A DNA stretch of 64,000 nt from Pseudaminobacter sp040049255. GTDB taxonomy: Bacteria > Pseudomonadota > Alphaproteobacteria > Rhizobiales > Rhizobiaceae. How positions within the stretch are numbered: position 1 is the stretch's first letter; every line of letters starts with the position of its first letter. The notes beneath the pieces were generated by a model that was given only the letters and a program-made list of their open reading frames with translations, had not been told where the DNA came from and ran no database searches. This document shows, piece by piece, positions 32,147-43,306 of the stretch. The stretch covers positions 198,602-262,601 of the forward strand of contig NZ_JBDZDR010000007.1 of assembly GCF_040049255.1 (NCBI RefSeq). Reading direction: 5' to 3'. Position numbers and translations under genes: made by a program.

Positions 32147-33433
32147 TCAATCCGCCCGCCTGAGCAGGCTGCGCATACGGTTGCGCAGCAAACGCGCGAG
32201 GTTGCGGGTCTCGGTGTAGAGGTGCAACTGCGAGGCCGCCTGGCGCGTGGCGCGGTCGGCATCGGGGGTGAGCCCGATCAGCACGGTGCCGACAGCGCGC
32301 CGCTCCGACCACAGCCGGCTCATAACCGGATGGTCCGGCACTGCGCAGGAATCGGTCTCCATGATGTTGGGATCGTCGAGATGCTGCCTGGTCACCTCGA
32401 TCATCAGGAGCGTGCCCGGCGAATAGGCGCTGTACCATTCGTCATAGGCGGTCTTCCAGGTATAGGCGACGCCCGCTTCGACGAAGACGATGAGGCAGGC
32501 GATGGCCTCGCCGTTCAGGGTCAACAGGTGGATCCGGCACAGGTCGCGCTCGGCCAGCCTATGCATGGCCTCGCGCGCGAAGGCGGCGCGATAACGGTCG
32601 ATCGCCATGGCGGTGCGCCGGCGGCCCTTCCAGCCGGCTGCTTCCAGCGTCAGGAACGTTTCGACAGCATCGCGGATCTCGTCCTGTCCGCGCGCCACGA
32701 CATGCTCGAGCCTGCCATTCTCCGCCAGGCGCCGCTTCAGGCGCCGAAATTCGCGATAGTGGTGCGAACGCAGCGACTGCCGCAAATAGTCTTCGCCCTC
32801 CAGAGTGCTTTCCAGAAACGGGCGCTCCGCCGCGTTGGCGGTTATCATCATCAGGCCGCGTGTTTCGGCCACCCGTCGCAGCACCCCGGCGACCGGCCCG
32901 TCGAGCAATATGTCGGGCACGACGAAGACCTTCGGCAGCTTCAGATGCGGCCGCGCCAGCATGGCGAAAAAATCCTCGACCACGCCTTCGGGGTCGTCGC
33001 GGTCCAGCAGCGGCGTGCCGCGCGGGCCGAACGGGTTCGCCCAGGCGCGCAGGATCGGCACGCCGAGCGGGATGCTCGGGCGCTCCACCGAATAGGGCAC
33101 CAGCAGCCGCAGCCGGCTGCGATATTCGTCGCCGTCGCGGATCACCGCCAGCCGCACCTCGCGGTCTTCCAGGCGGGGCATGGCAGGCGCCAGGAAGCGC
33201 GGGTTGAAGAAGATGTTGGACTCCACCGCCCGCGTGCTCAGGTGGTCCAGTTCCTCGACCAGATCGAAGCCGGCCGAAGCCGAGTAGATGGCCAGACGGC
33301 GCAGCGGGCGCCTGTTTGCCGCAAGCTCCACATGGGCGGGGTCGGCGATGCGGTCGGGAAAGCCGGCCAGGCCGGCAACGATCGTGCCGGCCGGGCCCCC
33401 GCTGGTTTCCTCCATGAGCGGAACGGCTGCCAT
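32147..33433 (-). CDS. CelD/BcsL-like GNAT acetyltransferase (polysaccharide-related)
   Basis: A 428-residue cytoplasmic protein with an Acetyltransf_6 (FemAB/CelD-like) domain in its second half. Visible are the charged segment HHYREFRRLKRRLAENG, YRAAFAREAMHRLAE, then GEAIACLIVFVEAGVAYTWKTAYDEWYSAYSPGTLLMIEV, typical of the family that modifies exopolysaccharides or cellulose precursors. The start at 33433 (MAAVPLMEE) shares one base with the stop of the upstream flippase gene (TGATG), so the two are translationally coupled. A longer open frame reaching to 34864 is only the shadow of the flippase gene. Acyl donor and acceptor are unknown. Confidence 0.82.
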   Translation of the reverse strand: MAAVPLMEETSGGPAGTIVAGLAGFPDRIADPAHVELAANRRPLRRLAIYSASAGFDLVEELDHLSTRAVESNIFFNPRFLAPAMPRLEDREVRLAVIRDGDEYRSRLRLLVPYSVERPSIPLGVPILRAWANPFGPRGTPLLDRDDPEGVVEDFFAMLARPHLKLPKVFVVPDILLDGPVAGVLRRVAETRGLMMITANAAERPFLESTLEGEDYLRQSLRSHHYREFRRLKRRLAENGRLEHVVARGQDEIRDAVETFLTLEAAGWKGRRRTAMAIDRYRAAFAREAMHRLAERDLCRIHLLTLNGEAIACLIVFVEAGVAYTWKTAYDEWYSAYSPGTLLMIEVTRQHLDDPNIMETDSCAVPDHPVMSRLWSERRAVGTVLIGLTPDADRATRQAASQLHLYTETRNLARLLRNRMRSLLRRAD

Positions 33434-34866
33434 CAGAGGGCTCCCCGTGCTTGCGTGGCCGGCATGAAGATGGCCATCACGATGCCGAGCTTGCGCCAGA
33501 CGGTGAAGGACAGCGCGCTGGCCTCGAAGGCCATGGCCGCCACGGTGGCGATCGCGGCGCCCCATAGGCCGAACTGCGGGATGAACAGCACGTTCAGGCC
33601 GACATTGATGGCCAGCGTCAGCGCATAGACCAGTGCGCAGACATTCTGGTTGCCGCTCATGGTCAGCAGGCTCTCGCAGGGGCCGACCGCCGCGCGGGCC
33701 ACCACGCCCAGCGTCAGCAGGAACAGCAGTGGATAGCCCGCGTCGAACCCGGGCCCGAACAGCATCAGCATCGGCTTGCCCAGCGCAAGCACCGCCAGCG
33801 CCATCAGTACTGAGGGCCAGAAGGTCCAGGAAACGGTTTCGCGCGCAAAAGCTGCCAGGCGGTCGGGGTCGCCATGGGTGAACTGCGCGTAGCGCTGGGC
33901 CACGCCGGCCTTGACGGCGAAATAGACGAAATGCACCAGCGCCAGCGTCTTCACGGTGGCGAAATAGACGCCGACGTCCTGCGGCTCCATGTAGACGCCA
34001 ACCATCAGCACGTCGGCATTGGTCAGGATGAAGAAGAAGCTCTCGACCAGGAAGATCGGGAGCGAGACCATCAACCAGGCGCGCAGATGTGTTTTGCGCG
34101 GGCCAGGACCGACCTTGTCGTCGACCCGGCCGGTGACGCTGACGAGCTGCGCGATCGTCGTAGTGTAGGTGGCAAGGATCGCAGCGCACACCGCCGTCGT
34201 GGCCGTGGGTGGATAGTCGAGCAGCACGGCGCCGGCCATGAAGACGAGAACCAGGATCGGGCGGGTGAGATAGGTGGGCGACAGGGCCGAGAGCGCCCAG
34301 GAATGCGCTCGCGCAATGCCTTGCAGCACGTCCGAAAGCGCGATCATCGGCATGCAGAGGACGCCGAGCAGGAAGGGAATGACGTAGTAGCTCTCGATCA
34401 GGTCGGCGCTGAGCCAGATGCCCAGCGCGCCAAGGCCGGCCATCAGCGTGGCCGAAACCAGCGAGAAAATCCGGCTGGTGACGAGCATGCCGCGCAGTTC
34501 GGCCAGCAGGCCCTTTTCCCGGTATTCGGGGATGAAGCGGATGACGGAGGTGTGGAAGCCGAGGCAGGCCAGATTGCCAACGATGATCATCGTCACCCAC
34601 ACCAGGACGAAGATGCCGTATTCGAATCCGCCCATCCAGCGCGCCAGAAGCACCTGGCTGACGAAGGCGATAACGGCGCTGATGATGCGGACGGCAAAGG
34701 CGATCAGCGACATGCGGCCGGCCTCGCCGCGTTCGTCGGCGGAGAACAGCACGGCGTCGATCTGGCTGAGCAGCGGCCGCAGGCGCAGCGCCAGCCGCGC
34801 CGGCAGAAAATGCTCGGCCGTCCTTGCTGCGGAAAAGCGCACGCACTGCTCCCCGGAGTTCCACAT
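33433..34866 (-). CDS. Polysaccharide flippase (Wzx/MATE-like)
   Basis: A 477-residue membrane protein with 12-14 helices of the oligosaccharide/lipid flippase superfamily, which moves undecaprenyl-linked glycans across the inner membrane. The N-terminal RMSLIAFAVRIISAVIAFVSQVLLARWMGGFEYGIFVLVW block is typical, as is the later FFFILTNADVLMVGVYMEPQDVGVYFA. The ATG at 34866 (MWNSGEQCVRF) is chosen; the frame extends to an ATG at 34971, but that piece would be encoded by the SoxR-type operator and lacks similarity. It is coupled to the CelD-like gene, suggesting a two-gene unit that exports and acylates a surface glycan. No glycosyltransferases are adjacent. Confidence 0.85.
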   Translation of the reverse strand: MWNSGEQCVRFSAARTAEHFLPARLALRLRPLLSQIDAVLFSADERGEAGRMSLIAFAVRIISAVIAFVSQVLLARWMGGFEYGIFVLVWVTMIIVGNLACLGFHTSVIRFIPEYREKGLLAELRGMLVTSRIFSLVSATLMAGLGALGIWLSADLIESYYVIPFLLGVLCMPMIALSDVLQGIARAHSWALSALSPTYLTRPILVLVFMAGAVLLDYPPTATTAVCAAILATYTTTIAQLVSVTGRVDDKVGPGPRKTHLRAWLMVSLPIFLVESFFFILTNADVLMVGVYMEPQDVGVYFATVKTLALVHFVYFAVKAGVAQRYAQFTHGDPDRLAAFARETVSWTFWPSVLMALAVLALGKPMLMLFGPGFDAGYPLLFLLTLGVVARAAVGPCESLLTMSGNQNVCALVYALTLAINVGLNVLFIPQFGLWGAAIATVAAMAFEASALSFTVWRKLGIVMAIFMPATQARGAL

Positions 34867-34943
34867 GATCGCCGAGCCATATGCGAGACTCTTTAAGAAA
34901 CGGTTCGGCGCCGCAGGGCGAGTGATGTCGGGGAAATTTCGCC

Positions 34944-34974
34944 TTGACCTCAACTTCGGTTGAGGTTGCATAGC
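34944..34974 (+). promoter_or_regulatory. SoxR-type operator/promoter for the monooxygenase gene
   Basis: TTGACC (34944-34949) and CATAGC (34969-34974) are 19 bases apart, the stretched spacing of MerR-family promoters. Between them lies CCTCAA-N6-TTGAGG (34948-34965), identical in both half-sites and in spacing to the E. coli soxS operator. Transcription to the right would start about 60 bases before the monooxygenase ATG. Confidence 0.8.
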
Positions 34975-35043
34975 TGTGTCCGCTCAGGCCTCGCCCGCAT
35001 GAACTGCTGCGTGGGGAGAGGTCGCCATCTCGGAGAGGACACC

Positions 35044-35382
35044 ATGCTTCAAGGCAATACAGGAAACGACCACATCTACCGTATGGATCAGTTCGCCGTT
35101 CCCGCGCAGGTGCGCGACGAATTTCTGCAGCGCGTGCGCCAGACGCATGAACTGCTGCGAAAGCAGCCCGGCTTCCTGCAGGATTTCATGCTGGAGCGGT
35201 CTTCGGGCGAGGGCGAATGTAATCTCGTCACGCTCGTCGAATGGGAGAACGAGGCGGCCGTCGAGCGCGCCAGGTCTGCCATCCGGGACATGCACCAGCA
35301 GATCGGCTTCAACCCACCAGAATTCATGGCAAGGCTTGGAGTAAAGGCGGCCATCGCGACCTATGGTCATCTCCGCCAATAG
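35044..35382 (+). CDS. Antibiotic-biosynthesis-monooxygenase (ABM) domain protein
   Basis: A 112-residue single-domain protein of the ABM/YgiN type (ferredoxin-like dimer; quinol or polyketide oxygenation without cofactor). The order is a beta strand DHIYRMDQFAVP, helix VRDEFLQRVRQTHELLRKQ, PGFLQDFMLERSSGEGECNLVTLVEWENEAAVERA, and a C-terminal helix. The ATG at 35044 follows CGGAGAGGACACC. SoxR regulons in Pseudomonas and Streptomyces include small monooxygenases of this kind, so the promoter fits a role in handling redox-active quinone-like compounds. It is a single-gene transcript, convergent with secA. Confidence 0.88.
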   Translation: MLQGNTGNDHIYRMDQFAVPAQVRDEFLQRVRQTHELLRKQPGFLQDFMLERSSGEGECNLVTLVEWENEAAVERARSAIRDMHQQIGFNPPEFMARLGVKAAIATYGHLRQ

Positions 35383-35383
35383 C

Positions 35384-35413
35384 AAAAAGGCCCGACCTTG
35401 AAGGGTCGGGCCT
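35384..35413 (-). terminator. Terminator between the monooxygenase gene and secA
   Basis: A ten-base perfect stem AGGCCCGACC/GGTCGGGCCT with a six-base loop is followed on the minus strand by TTTT, so it ends secA transcripts. It may also stop the convergent monooxygenase transcript. Confidence 0.88.
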
Positions 35414-35443
35414 CTCTGCGAGACGTTTGAGGTCGCTCGCCGC

Positions 35444-38170
<2,727 letters not shown>

Positions 38171-38291
38171 CAAAAGGCCTTTCAGTTCGAATTCGTGCCG
38201 ACCGGTGGCGGCGGAACCCACACAAGGTCCATATAGAGCAGGTAACACCGAAAAGCGCCCGGAAAACGGTTCTGGACGCCAAGTCGAAGGA

Positions 38292-38320
38292 CAGATAAGA
38301 GGGGCCCGAAGCGATGTCAA
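38292..38320 (-). promoter_or_regulatory. secA promoter
   Basis: On the minus strand TTGACA (38320-38315) and TATCTG (38297-38292) are 17 bases apart, upstream of secA in the divergent gap, leaving a leader of about 115 bases. Confidence 0.65.
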
Positions 38321-38405
38321 CGTGGCAACGCCGCAGTTGCCCGCGCCAAATTCGGCCATATTTGTGCTGATCAGAAGGTTTCATCAATCCTACCGGAGAC
38401 TTCCG

Positions 38406-39311
38406 ATGCCCCTTTCCTTCCGACGTGCCTCACTTGCCGGCCTCGGCGTGATGCTCGCTCTGGCGGTTCCCGCCTCCCAGCAGGCGTTTGCGCAGGAAAC
38501 CCCGCCCGCGGCGGAAGCTCCGGCCAAGCCCGTCGACCCCGCTGCCGTGGTGGCGACTGTCAACGGGCAGCCCATTACCGAAGCCGACCTGACGCTGGCC
38601 GAAAGCGACCTTGACCAGCAGTTTTCGCGGCTTCCCCCCGAACAGCGCCGGGCCGCAGCGCTGTCGGCAATCATCGAGATCCGGTTGATGGCAGCCGAGG
38701 CCGAGGCCAAGGGCTTCGACAAGGACCCCGAGTTCCAGCGCCGCATGAAGTTCCTCAGGGATCGGGCCCTGCACAGCCAGGTCGTCGACCAGGAGGTCGC
38801 CAAGGCGATCACCGACGATCAGGTCCGCGCTCGCTACGACAAGGAAATCGCCGATGCGCCGCCGGTCAACGAGGTTCACGCCCGTCACATTCTGGTGAAG
38901 ACCAAGGAAGAAGCCGAGGCCATCATCAAGCAGCTCGATGCCGGCGCCAAGTTCGAGGACATCGCCAAGGAGAAGTCGACCGACGCCGGTTCGGGCGCCA
39001 ATGGCGGCGATCTCGGCTATTTCGGCCCCGGCCAGATGGTGCCGGAATTCGAGAAGGCCGCATTCGCCCTCGAACCGGGCACCTACACCAAGGAGCCGGT
39101 GCAGAGCCAGTTCGGCTGGCACGTCTTCAAGGTCGAGGACAAGCGCGTCCAGCAGCCGCCGGCATTCGACCAGGTCAAGGGCCAGGTGCGCTCGCTTCTG
39201 CTGCGCGACAAGTATTTCGAGCTGGTCAAGTCGCTGCGCGGCGCGGCCAAGATCGATGTGACCGATCCCGAGCTGAAGAAGGCCATCGACCAGATGGACG
39301 CGGCGAAGTAA
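38406..39311 (+). CDS. Periplasmic parvulin-type peptidyl-prolyl isomerase
   Basis: A 301-residue exported foldase. The signal peptide is about residues 1-29 (MPLSFRRASLAGLG, ending QQAFAQ). A SurA/PrsA-like N-terminal chaperone helix region follows (VVATVNGQPITEADLTLAE), then one rotamase domain from about 155 to 250: VHARHILVKTKEEAE, KEKSTDAGSGANGGDLGYFG, MVPEFEKAAFALEPG and FGWHVFKVEDKR. The acidic/basic C-terminal tail is typical of the alphaproteobacterial protein. The ATG at 38406 is used. It is divergent from secA, a neighbouring arrangement that suits its function in folding Sec-exported proteins, and is ended by a good terminator. Confidence 0.93.
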   Translation: MPLSFRRASLAGLGVMLALAVPASQQAFAQETPPAAEAPAKPVDPAAVVATVNGQPITEADLTLAESDLDQQFSRLPPEQRRAAALSAIIEIRLMAAEAEAKGFDKDPEFQRRMKFLRDRALHSQVVDQEVAKAITDDQVRARYDKEIADAPPVNEVHARHILVKTKEEAEAIIKQLDAGAKFEDIAKEKSTDAGSGANGGDLGYFGPGQMVPEFEKAAFALEPGTYTKEPVQSQFGWHVFKVEDKRVQQPPAFDQVKGQVRSLLLRDKYFELVKSLRGAAKIDVTDPELKKAIDQMDAAK

Positions 39312-39365
39312 TTTTTGCCTTTCGGCATACCGGACAGCGAGAGCGCGGTTCGGCAGAAGACTTCG

Positions 39366-39402
39366 AGGGGCGGCAAGCCATTTGCCGCCCCTGTTCGTTT
39401 TT
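39366..39402 (+). terminator. Terminator after the parvulin gene
   Basis: An 11-base perfect stem AGGGGCGGCAA/TTGCCGCCCCT with a five-base loop is followed by GTTCGTTTTT. Confidence 0.82.
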
Positions 39403-39543
39403 GGAAGTCCAGGGGCTGATCATGGCCCGCGTGCAAGGATAGATGGGCTTTACCGGGCAAGCTGGCCGGCGAAAACGCCTTGCGTGGCCTCGCGCTATCG
39501 GGCAAACGAGGCACAGTTTGCGCCCTATGCCTTCCGAGGTCCC

Positions 39544-40785
39544 ATGTCCGAGACGATTTCCCCCCTCGCGCCCAAAAAATATCCCAAGATGCCGTCCATC
39601 GAGGGCGTGCGCATCGCCACGGCCGAGGCCGGCATAAAGTACAAGAACCGCACCGACCTCCTCGCGATGGTGTTCGATGAGGGAACCGCCGTTGCAGGCG
39701 TGTTTACCCGTTCGAAATGCCCGTCGGCGCCGGTCGACTTCTGCCGCGACAATCTTGCCGGCGGCAAGGCGCGCATCCTGGTGGTCAATTCCGGCAATGC
39801 CAACGCCTTCACCGGCAGACGAGGCCGCGAGACCACGAGCATGACCGGCAAGGCCGCGGCGGAGGCTGCGGGCTGCACGCCGGCCGAGGTGTTCCAGGCC
39901 TCCACCGGCGTCATCGGCGAGCCGCTGGATGCCAACCGCTTCAGCCATCTGCTGGCCGGCATGGTCAAGGACGCCAAGGCGGAGCTTTGGACCGACGCCG
40001 CCAAGGCGATCATGACCACCGACACCTATCCCAAGGTCGCCACCGCAACCGTCAAACTCGGCGATGTCGACGTGACCATCAACGGCATCGCCAAGGGCGC
40101 GGGCATGATCGCGCCCGACATGGCCACAATGCTGTCCTTCGTCGCCACCGATGCGCCGATCGAGGCGCCGGTGCTGCAGGCACTGCTTTCCAAGGGCGTC
40201 GCCCCGACCTTCAACTCGGTGACCGTCGATAGCGACACCTCGACCAGCGACACGCTGCTTCTGTTTGCCACCGGTGCGGCGGCCAGGCGCGGCGCGGCCA
40301 AGGTCTCCGACATCAAGGACGCGCGGCTGGCTCCCTTCAAGCGCGCTCTGAACAAGATACTCAAGAACCTCGCGCTGCAGGTGGTTCGCGACGGCGAAGG
40401 CGCGCGCAAGCAGGTGGAAGTCACCGTCACCGGCGCCAAGTCGGCACGCTCGGCCAAGCGCATCGCGCTGTCCATCGCCAATTCGCCGCTGGTCAAGACG
40501 GCGGTGGCCGGCGAGGACGCCAATTGGGGCCGCGTCGTCATGGCCGTCGGCAAGTCCGGCGAGCCGGCCGACCGCGACCGCCTGTCGATCTGGTTCGGCG
40601 ACAACCGCCTTGCCGTCGAGGGCGAGCGCGACCCGAGCTACTCCGAGGAGCAGACCTCGGCCTATATGAAGCGCGACGAGATCCGCATCCGCGCCGACAT
40701 CGGCATCGGCCGCGGCAAGGCCACGGTGTGGACCTGCGACCTCACCAAGGAATATGTCGCCATCAACGGCGACTACAGGAGCTGA
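39544..40785 (+). CDS. argJ: Glutamate N-acetyltransferase / amino-acid acetyltransferase
   Basis: A 413-residue ornithine acetyltransferase that recycles the acetyl group in arginine synthesis (acetylornithine to glutamate). The precursor self-cleaves before the nucleophile Thr195, in GAGMIAPDMATMLSFVATDA. VNSGNANAFTG, the oxyanion segment STGVIGEPL and the C-terminal AVAGEDANWGRVVMAVGKSG are all typical. The ATG at 39544 (MSETISPLAP) is used. The next gene's ATG overlaps its stop by one base (TGATG), so argJ, the GNAT gene, mutT and the MFS gene form a tight four-gene unit. Confidence 0.96.
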   Translation: MSETISPLAPKKYPKMPSIEGVRIATAEAGIKYKNRTDLLAMVFDEGTAVAGVFTRSKCPSAPVDFCRDNLAGGKARILVVNSGNANAFTGRRGRETTSMTGKAAAEAAGCTPAEVFQASTGVIGEPLDANRFSHLLAGMVKDAKAELWTDAAKAIMTTDTYPKVATATVKLGDVDVTINGIAKGAGMIAPDMATMLSFVATDAPIEAPVLQALLSKGVAPTFNSVTVDSDTSTSDTLLLFATGAAARRGAAKVSDIKDARLAPFKRALNKILKNLALQVVRDGEGARKQVEVTVTGAKSARSAKRIALSIANSPLVKTAVAGEDANWGRVVMAVGKSGEPADRDRLSIWFGDNRLAVEGERDPSYSEEQTSAYMKRDEIRIRADIGIGRGKATVWTCDLTKEYVAINGDYRS

Positions 40786-41573
40786 TGGCGGCGGTGGCCG
40801 GGACAACGCCCATACCGGAACTGGCGCGCGTCCGTCGCTTCGAGGCGGCGGGGTTTCGCGCCTGGCCGGCGGCTGCCGTGCATTATGACGGCACCTGGGT
40901 GGTGCGGCTTACGGCCGGCCATCCGGCCAAGCGGCTCAACTCGGTCAATCCGCTCGATCCGGGCGATGTCGGCAATCTGGAGGAGCGCATCGCTCGCGCT
41001 TCCCGTCGTTTCGGCGCCTATGGGCGGCCGCTTACCTTCCGGCTGTCGCCCCTGTCGGGCCCTATGCTGGCGAGCTATCTCGACGCCGAGGGCTGGGACG
41101 TCTTTTCGGAATCGCTGGTCATGCGGCTGCCGCTCGATCAGGCCGGCGTTGAAGACGCCATGGACCAGATTCCGCTGAAGGATATCGGCCGCTTCATCGG
41201 CGCCGCGCTGAAGGTCCATGACCTGCCGGCCCAATTGCGGCCTGGCCTGTCCGAAATCATTGGCGCGATAAAGCCCGAGGCCGGGCTGTTCGTGCTGGAA
41301 GACCACAGCCACGCGCTAGCCACCGCGATCTGCGTGCATGACGGTGACCTGGCCGGCCTGTTCGAGATTGCCACCGAGGCCGCCGAGCGCGGCAAGGGCC
41401 ATGGCCGACGCCTCATCCGCTCGGCGCTGAAATGGGCGCGCCTGCGCGGCGCGAGGGAGGCCTGGCTGCAGGTCGAGGCGTCCAACGAGGCCGCAAGGCA
41501 TCTCTACGAGTCGCTCGGCTTCACCGAGGTCTATCGCTATCACTATCGCAGACCGCCGGGAGCCGTGGCATGA
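40785..41573 (+). CDS. GNAT-family N-acetyltransferase
   Basis: A 262-residue protein with an uncharacterised N-terminal half (WVVRLTAGHPAKRLNSVNPL is a recognisable conserved stretch) and a C-terminal GNAT fold. The acetyl-CoA loop is EIATEAAERGKGHGRRLIRSALKWA, followed by WLQVEASNEAARHLYESLGF. Proteins of this two-part layout next to argJ and mutT are common in rhizobia; the substrate is unknown. Its start overlaps the argJ stop by one base and its stop overlaps the mutT start by four. Confidence 0.88.
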   Translation: MAAVAGTTPIPELARVRRFEAAGFRAWPAAAVHYDGTWVVRLTAGHPAKRLNSVNPLDPGDVGNLEERIARASRRFGAYGRPLTFRLSPLSGPMLASYLDAEGWDVFSESLVMRLPLDQAGVEDAMDQIPLKDIGRFIGAALKVHDLPAQLRPGLSEIIGAIKPEAGLFVLEDHSHALATAICVHDGDLAGLFEIATEAAERGKGHGRRLIRSALKWARLRGAREAWLQVEASNEAARHLYESLGFTEVYRYHYRRPPGAVA

Positions 41574-41974
41574 GCAAGCGCATTCTCCTGGTCGCGGCCT
41601 GCGCGCTGGTCGACGCCGACGGGCGCGTGCTTCTGGCGCAGCGCCCGCAGGGCAAGACGCTCGCCGGCCTATGGGAGTTTCCTGGCGGCAAGGTCGAGCC
41701 CGGCGAGACGCCGGAGGAAACGCTGATCCGCGAGATGCGCGAGGAGATCGGCATCGAGACCAAGGCGGCATGCCTGGCGCCGCTGACCTTCGCCAGCCAC
41801 AGCTACGACGACTTCCACCTTTTGATGCCGCTCTATGTGTGCCGGCGGTTCGAGGGCACGCCGCACCCGCGCGAGGGCCAGGTGTTGAAGTGGGTGCGCC
41901 CGCGCCAGATGCGCGACTACCCGATGCCGCCGGCCGACGAGCCGCTGATCCCCTTCCTGATCGACCTGCTATAG
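41570..41974 (+). CDS. mutT: MutT-type Nudix hydrolase (8-oxo-dGTP diphosphatase)
   Basis: A 134-residue Nudix enzyme. The Nudix box is complete: GGKVEPGETPEETLIREMREEIGIE (residues about 37-61) matches GX5EX7REUXEEXGU. The start VAACALVDADGRVLLAQRPQGKTLAGLWEFPGG is the MutT type that removes oxidised dGTP from the nucleotide pool. The start ATGA overlaps the upstream gene; the MFS gene starts directly after the stop. Confidence 0.92.
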   Translation: MSKRILLVAACALVDADGRVLLAQRPQGKTLAGLWEFPGGKVEPGETPEETLIREMREEIGIETKAACLAPLTFASHSYDDFHLLMPLYVCRRFEGTPHPREGQVLKWVRPRQMRDYPMPPADEPLIPFLIDLL

Positions 41975-43225
41975 GTGGCGCGGCTGTCCGGTAATGCGTT
42001 GCAGGGCGAGGCGGCCGAGGACGGGCAATCCGTCCATTGGCGGCGGAACCTGATCGTCTGCCTGGTCGGTTCCTTCACCACAATCGTGGCGATGACGCTG
42101 CTGCTGCCGTTCCTGCCGCTCTATGTCGAGCAACTCGGCGTCACCGACCACGCGGCCATCGTGCAGTGGTCGGGCATCGCCTATGGCGCCACCTTCTTTT
42201 CCGCCGCGCTCACGGCGCCGCTCTGGGGCCGGCTCGGTGACCGCTACGGGCGCAAGTCGATGCTGATCCGAGCCAGCCTCGGCATGGCGGTTTCCATGTC
42301 GCTGCTCGGCATGGCGCAGGATGTCTGGCAGCTGGTGGCCTTGCGGCTCTTTGCCGGCATCGCAGGCGGCTATGCCTCCGGTTCAGTCATCCTTGTCGCC
42401 ACGCAGACGCCCAGGCAGCGCTCGGGCTGGGCGCTCGGCGTGCTGTCGTCGGGCGTGATGGCCGGCAATCTGGTCGGGCCGCTGATCGGCGGCGCGCTGC
42501 CGCAGCTCATCGGCATCCGCCAGACCTTCCTTGCGGCCGGCGCGGCGATCTTCGTCGCCTTCCTGGCGACCACCTTTCTCATTCGCGAGGAGGCGCGGCC
42601 GCCACGCGAAAAGGCAAGCAAGGGGGAGGGCGGCTGGGCAGCTATTCCCGACAAGCGGCCGATCATCGCCATGTTCGCCACCGGCCTGCTGCTGATGGTG
42701 GCCAATATGTCGATCGAGCCGATCATCACCGTCTATGTTGCGCAGCTGGTGGCTGATCCCGGCCGGGTCACCATGGTTTCCGGCATCGCCATGTCGGCGG
42801 CCGCGCTTGGCGCCATCCTGTCAGCGTCGCGGCTGGGCAAGCTGGCTGACCGCATCGGCCATTGGACCGTCATTATCGGCTGCCTGGCCGTGTCTGCCGT
42901 ACTGCTGGTGCCGCAGGCTTTTGTCACTGCCGGCTGGCAACTGGTGGGCCTGCGCTTCCTGATGGGGCTGGCGCTGGGCGGCTTGCTGCCCTGCATCGCC
43001 AGCGTCATCCGCCACAACGTGCCTGACCGCGTCGCCGGCAACGTGCTCGGCCTCTCGACGTCGGCGCAATATGCCGGCCAGGTCATCGGTCCGCTCGCCG
43101 GCGGCTTCGTGGGCGGCCATGTCGGCATGCGCGCGGTGTTCATCGGCACGGCGGTTCTGATGGCGGTTGGCGCGGCCTTCAACTGGCTGGCCCGGCCGGC
43201 CGCACACGACCGCTCCGATCGTTAA
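41975..43225 (+). CDS. Major facilitator superfamily efflux transporter
   Basis: A 416-residue, 12-helix MFS protein of the drug:proton antiporter-1 type (MdtG/TetA-like). Motif A is APLWGRLGDRYGRKSMLIRA after helix 2, and motif C-like residues occur in GVLSSGVMAGNLVGPLIGGAL of helix 5. A long basic loop (residues about 199-225) separates the two halves. The start is a GTG at 41975 immediately after the mutT stop codon, so translation is likely coupled. The substrate is unknown. It is last of the argJ-GNAT-mutT-MFS unit. Confidence 0.9.
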   Translation: MARLSGNALQGEAAEDGQSVHWRRNLIVCLVGSFTTIVAMTLLLPFLPLYVEQLGVTDHAAIVQWSGIAYGATFFSAALTAPLWGRLGDRYGRKSMLIRASLGMAVSMSLLGMAQDVWQLVALRLFAGIAGGYASGSVILVATQTPRQRSGWALGVLSSGVMAGNLVGPLIGGALPQLIGIRQTFLAAGAAIFVAFLATTFLIREEARPPREKASKGEGGWAAIPDKRPIIAMFATGLLLMVANMSIEPIITVYVAQLVADPGRVTMVSGIAMSAAALGAILSASRLGKLADRIGHWTVIIGCLAVSAVLLVPQAFVTAGWQLVGLRFLMGLALGGLLPCIASVIRHNVPDRVAGNVLGLSTSAQYAGQVIGPLAGGFVGGHVGMRAVFIGTAVLMAVGAAFNWLARPAAHDRSDR

Positions 43226-43306
43226 GCAATCCTTCAGCCAATCGTGAGAATTTGAGCCGAAATGGCTGGCTGGCCAAGGCCGGCATTGGTGCAGGGGGAA
43301 GTTCGG

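Noticed and set aside
32147..34864. A single 905-codon minus-strand frame covering two genes
   Set aside because: Its first half is the out-of-frame shadow of the flippase gene (the true membrane protein is in another frame); only the part from 33433 shows a real family.
34867..34971. Longer N-terminus of the flippase starting at 34971
   Set aside because: Those 35 codons would lie over the SoxR-type operator and encode a sequence unlike a flippase N-terminus; the ATG at 34866 fits better.
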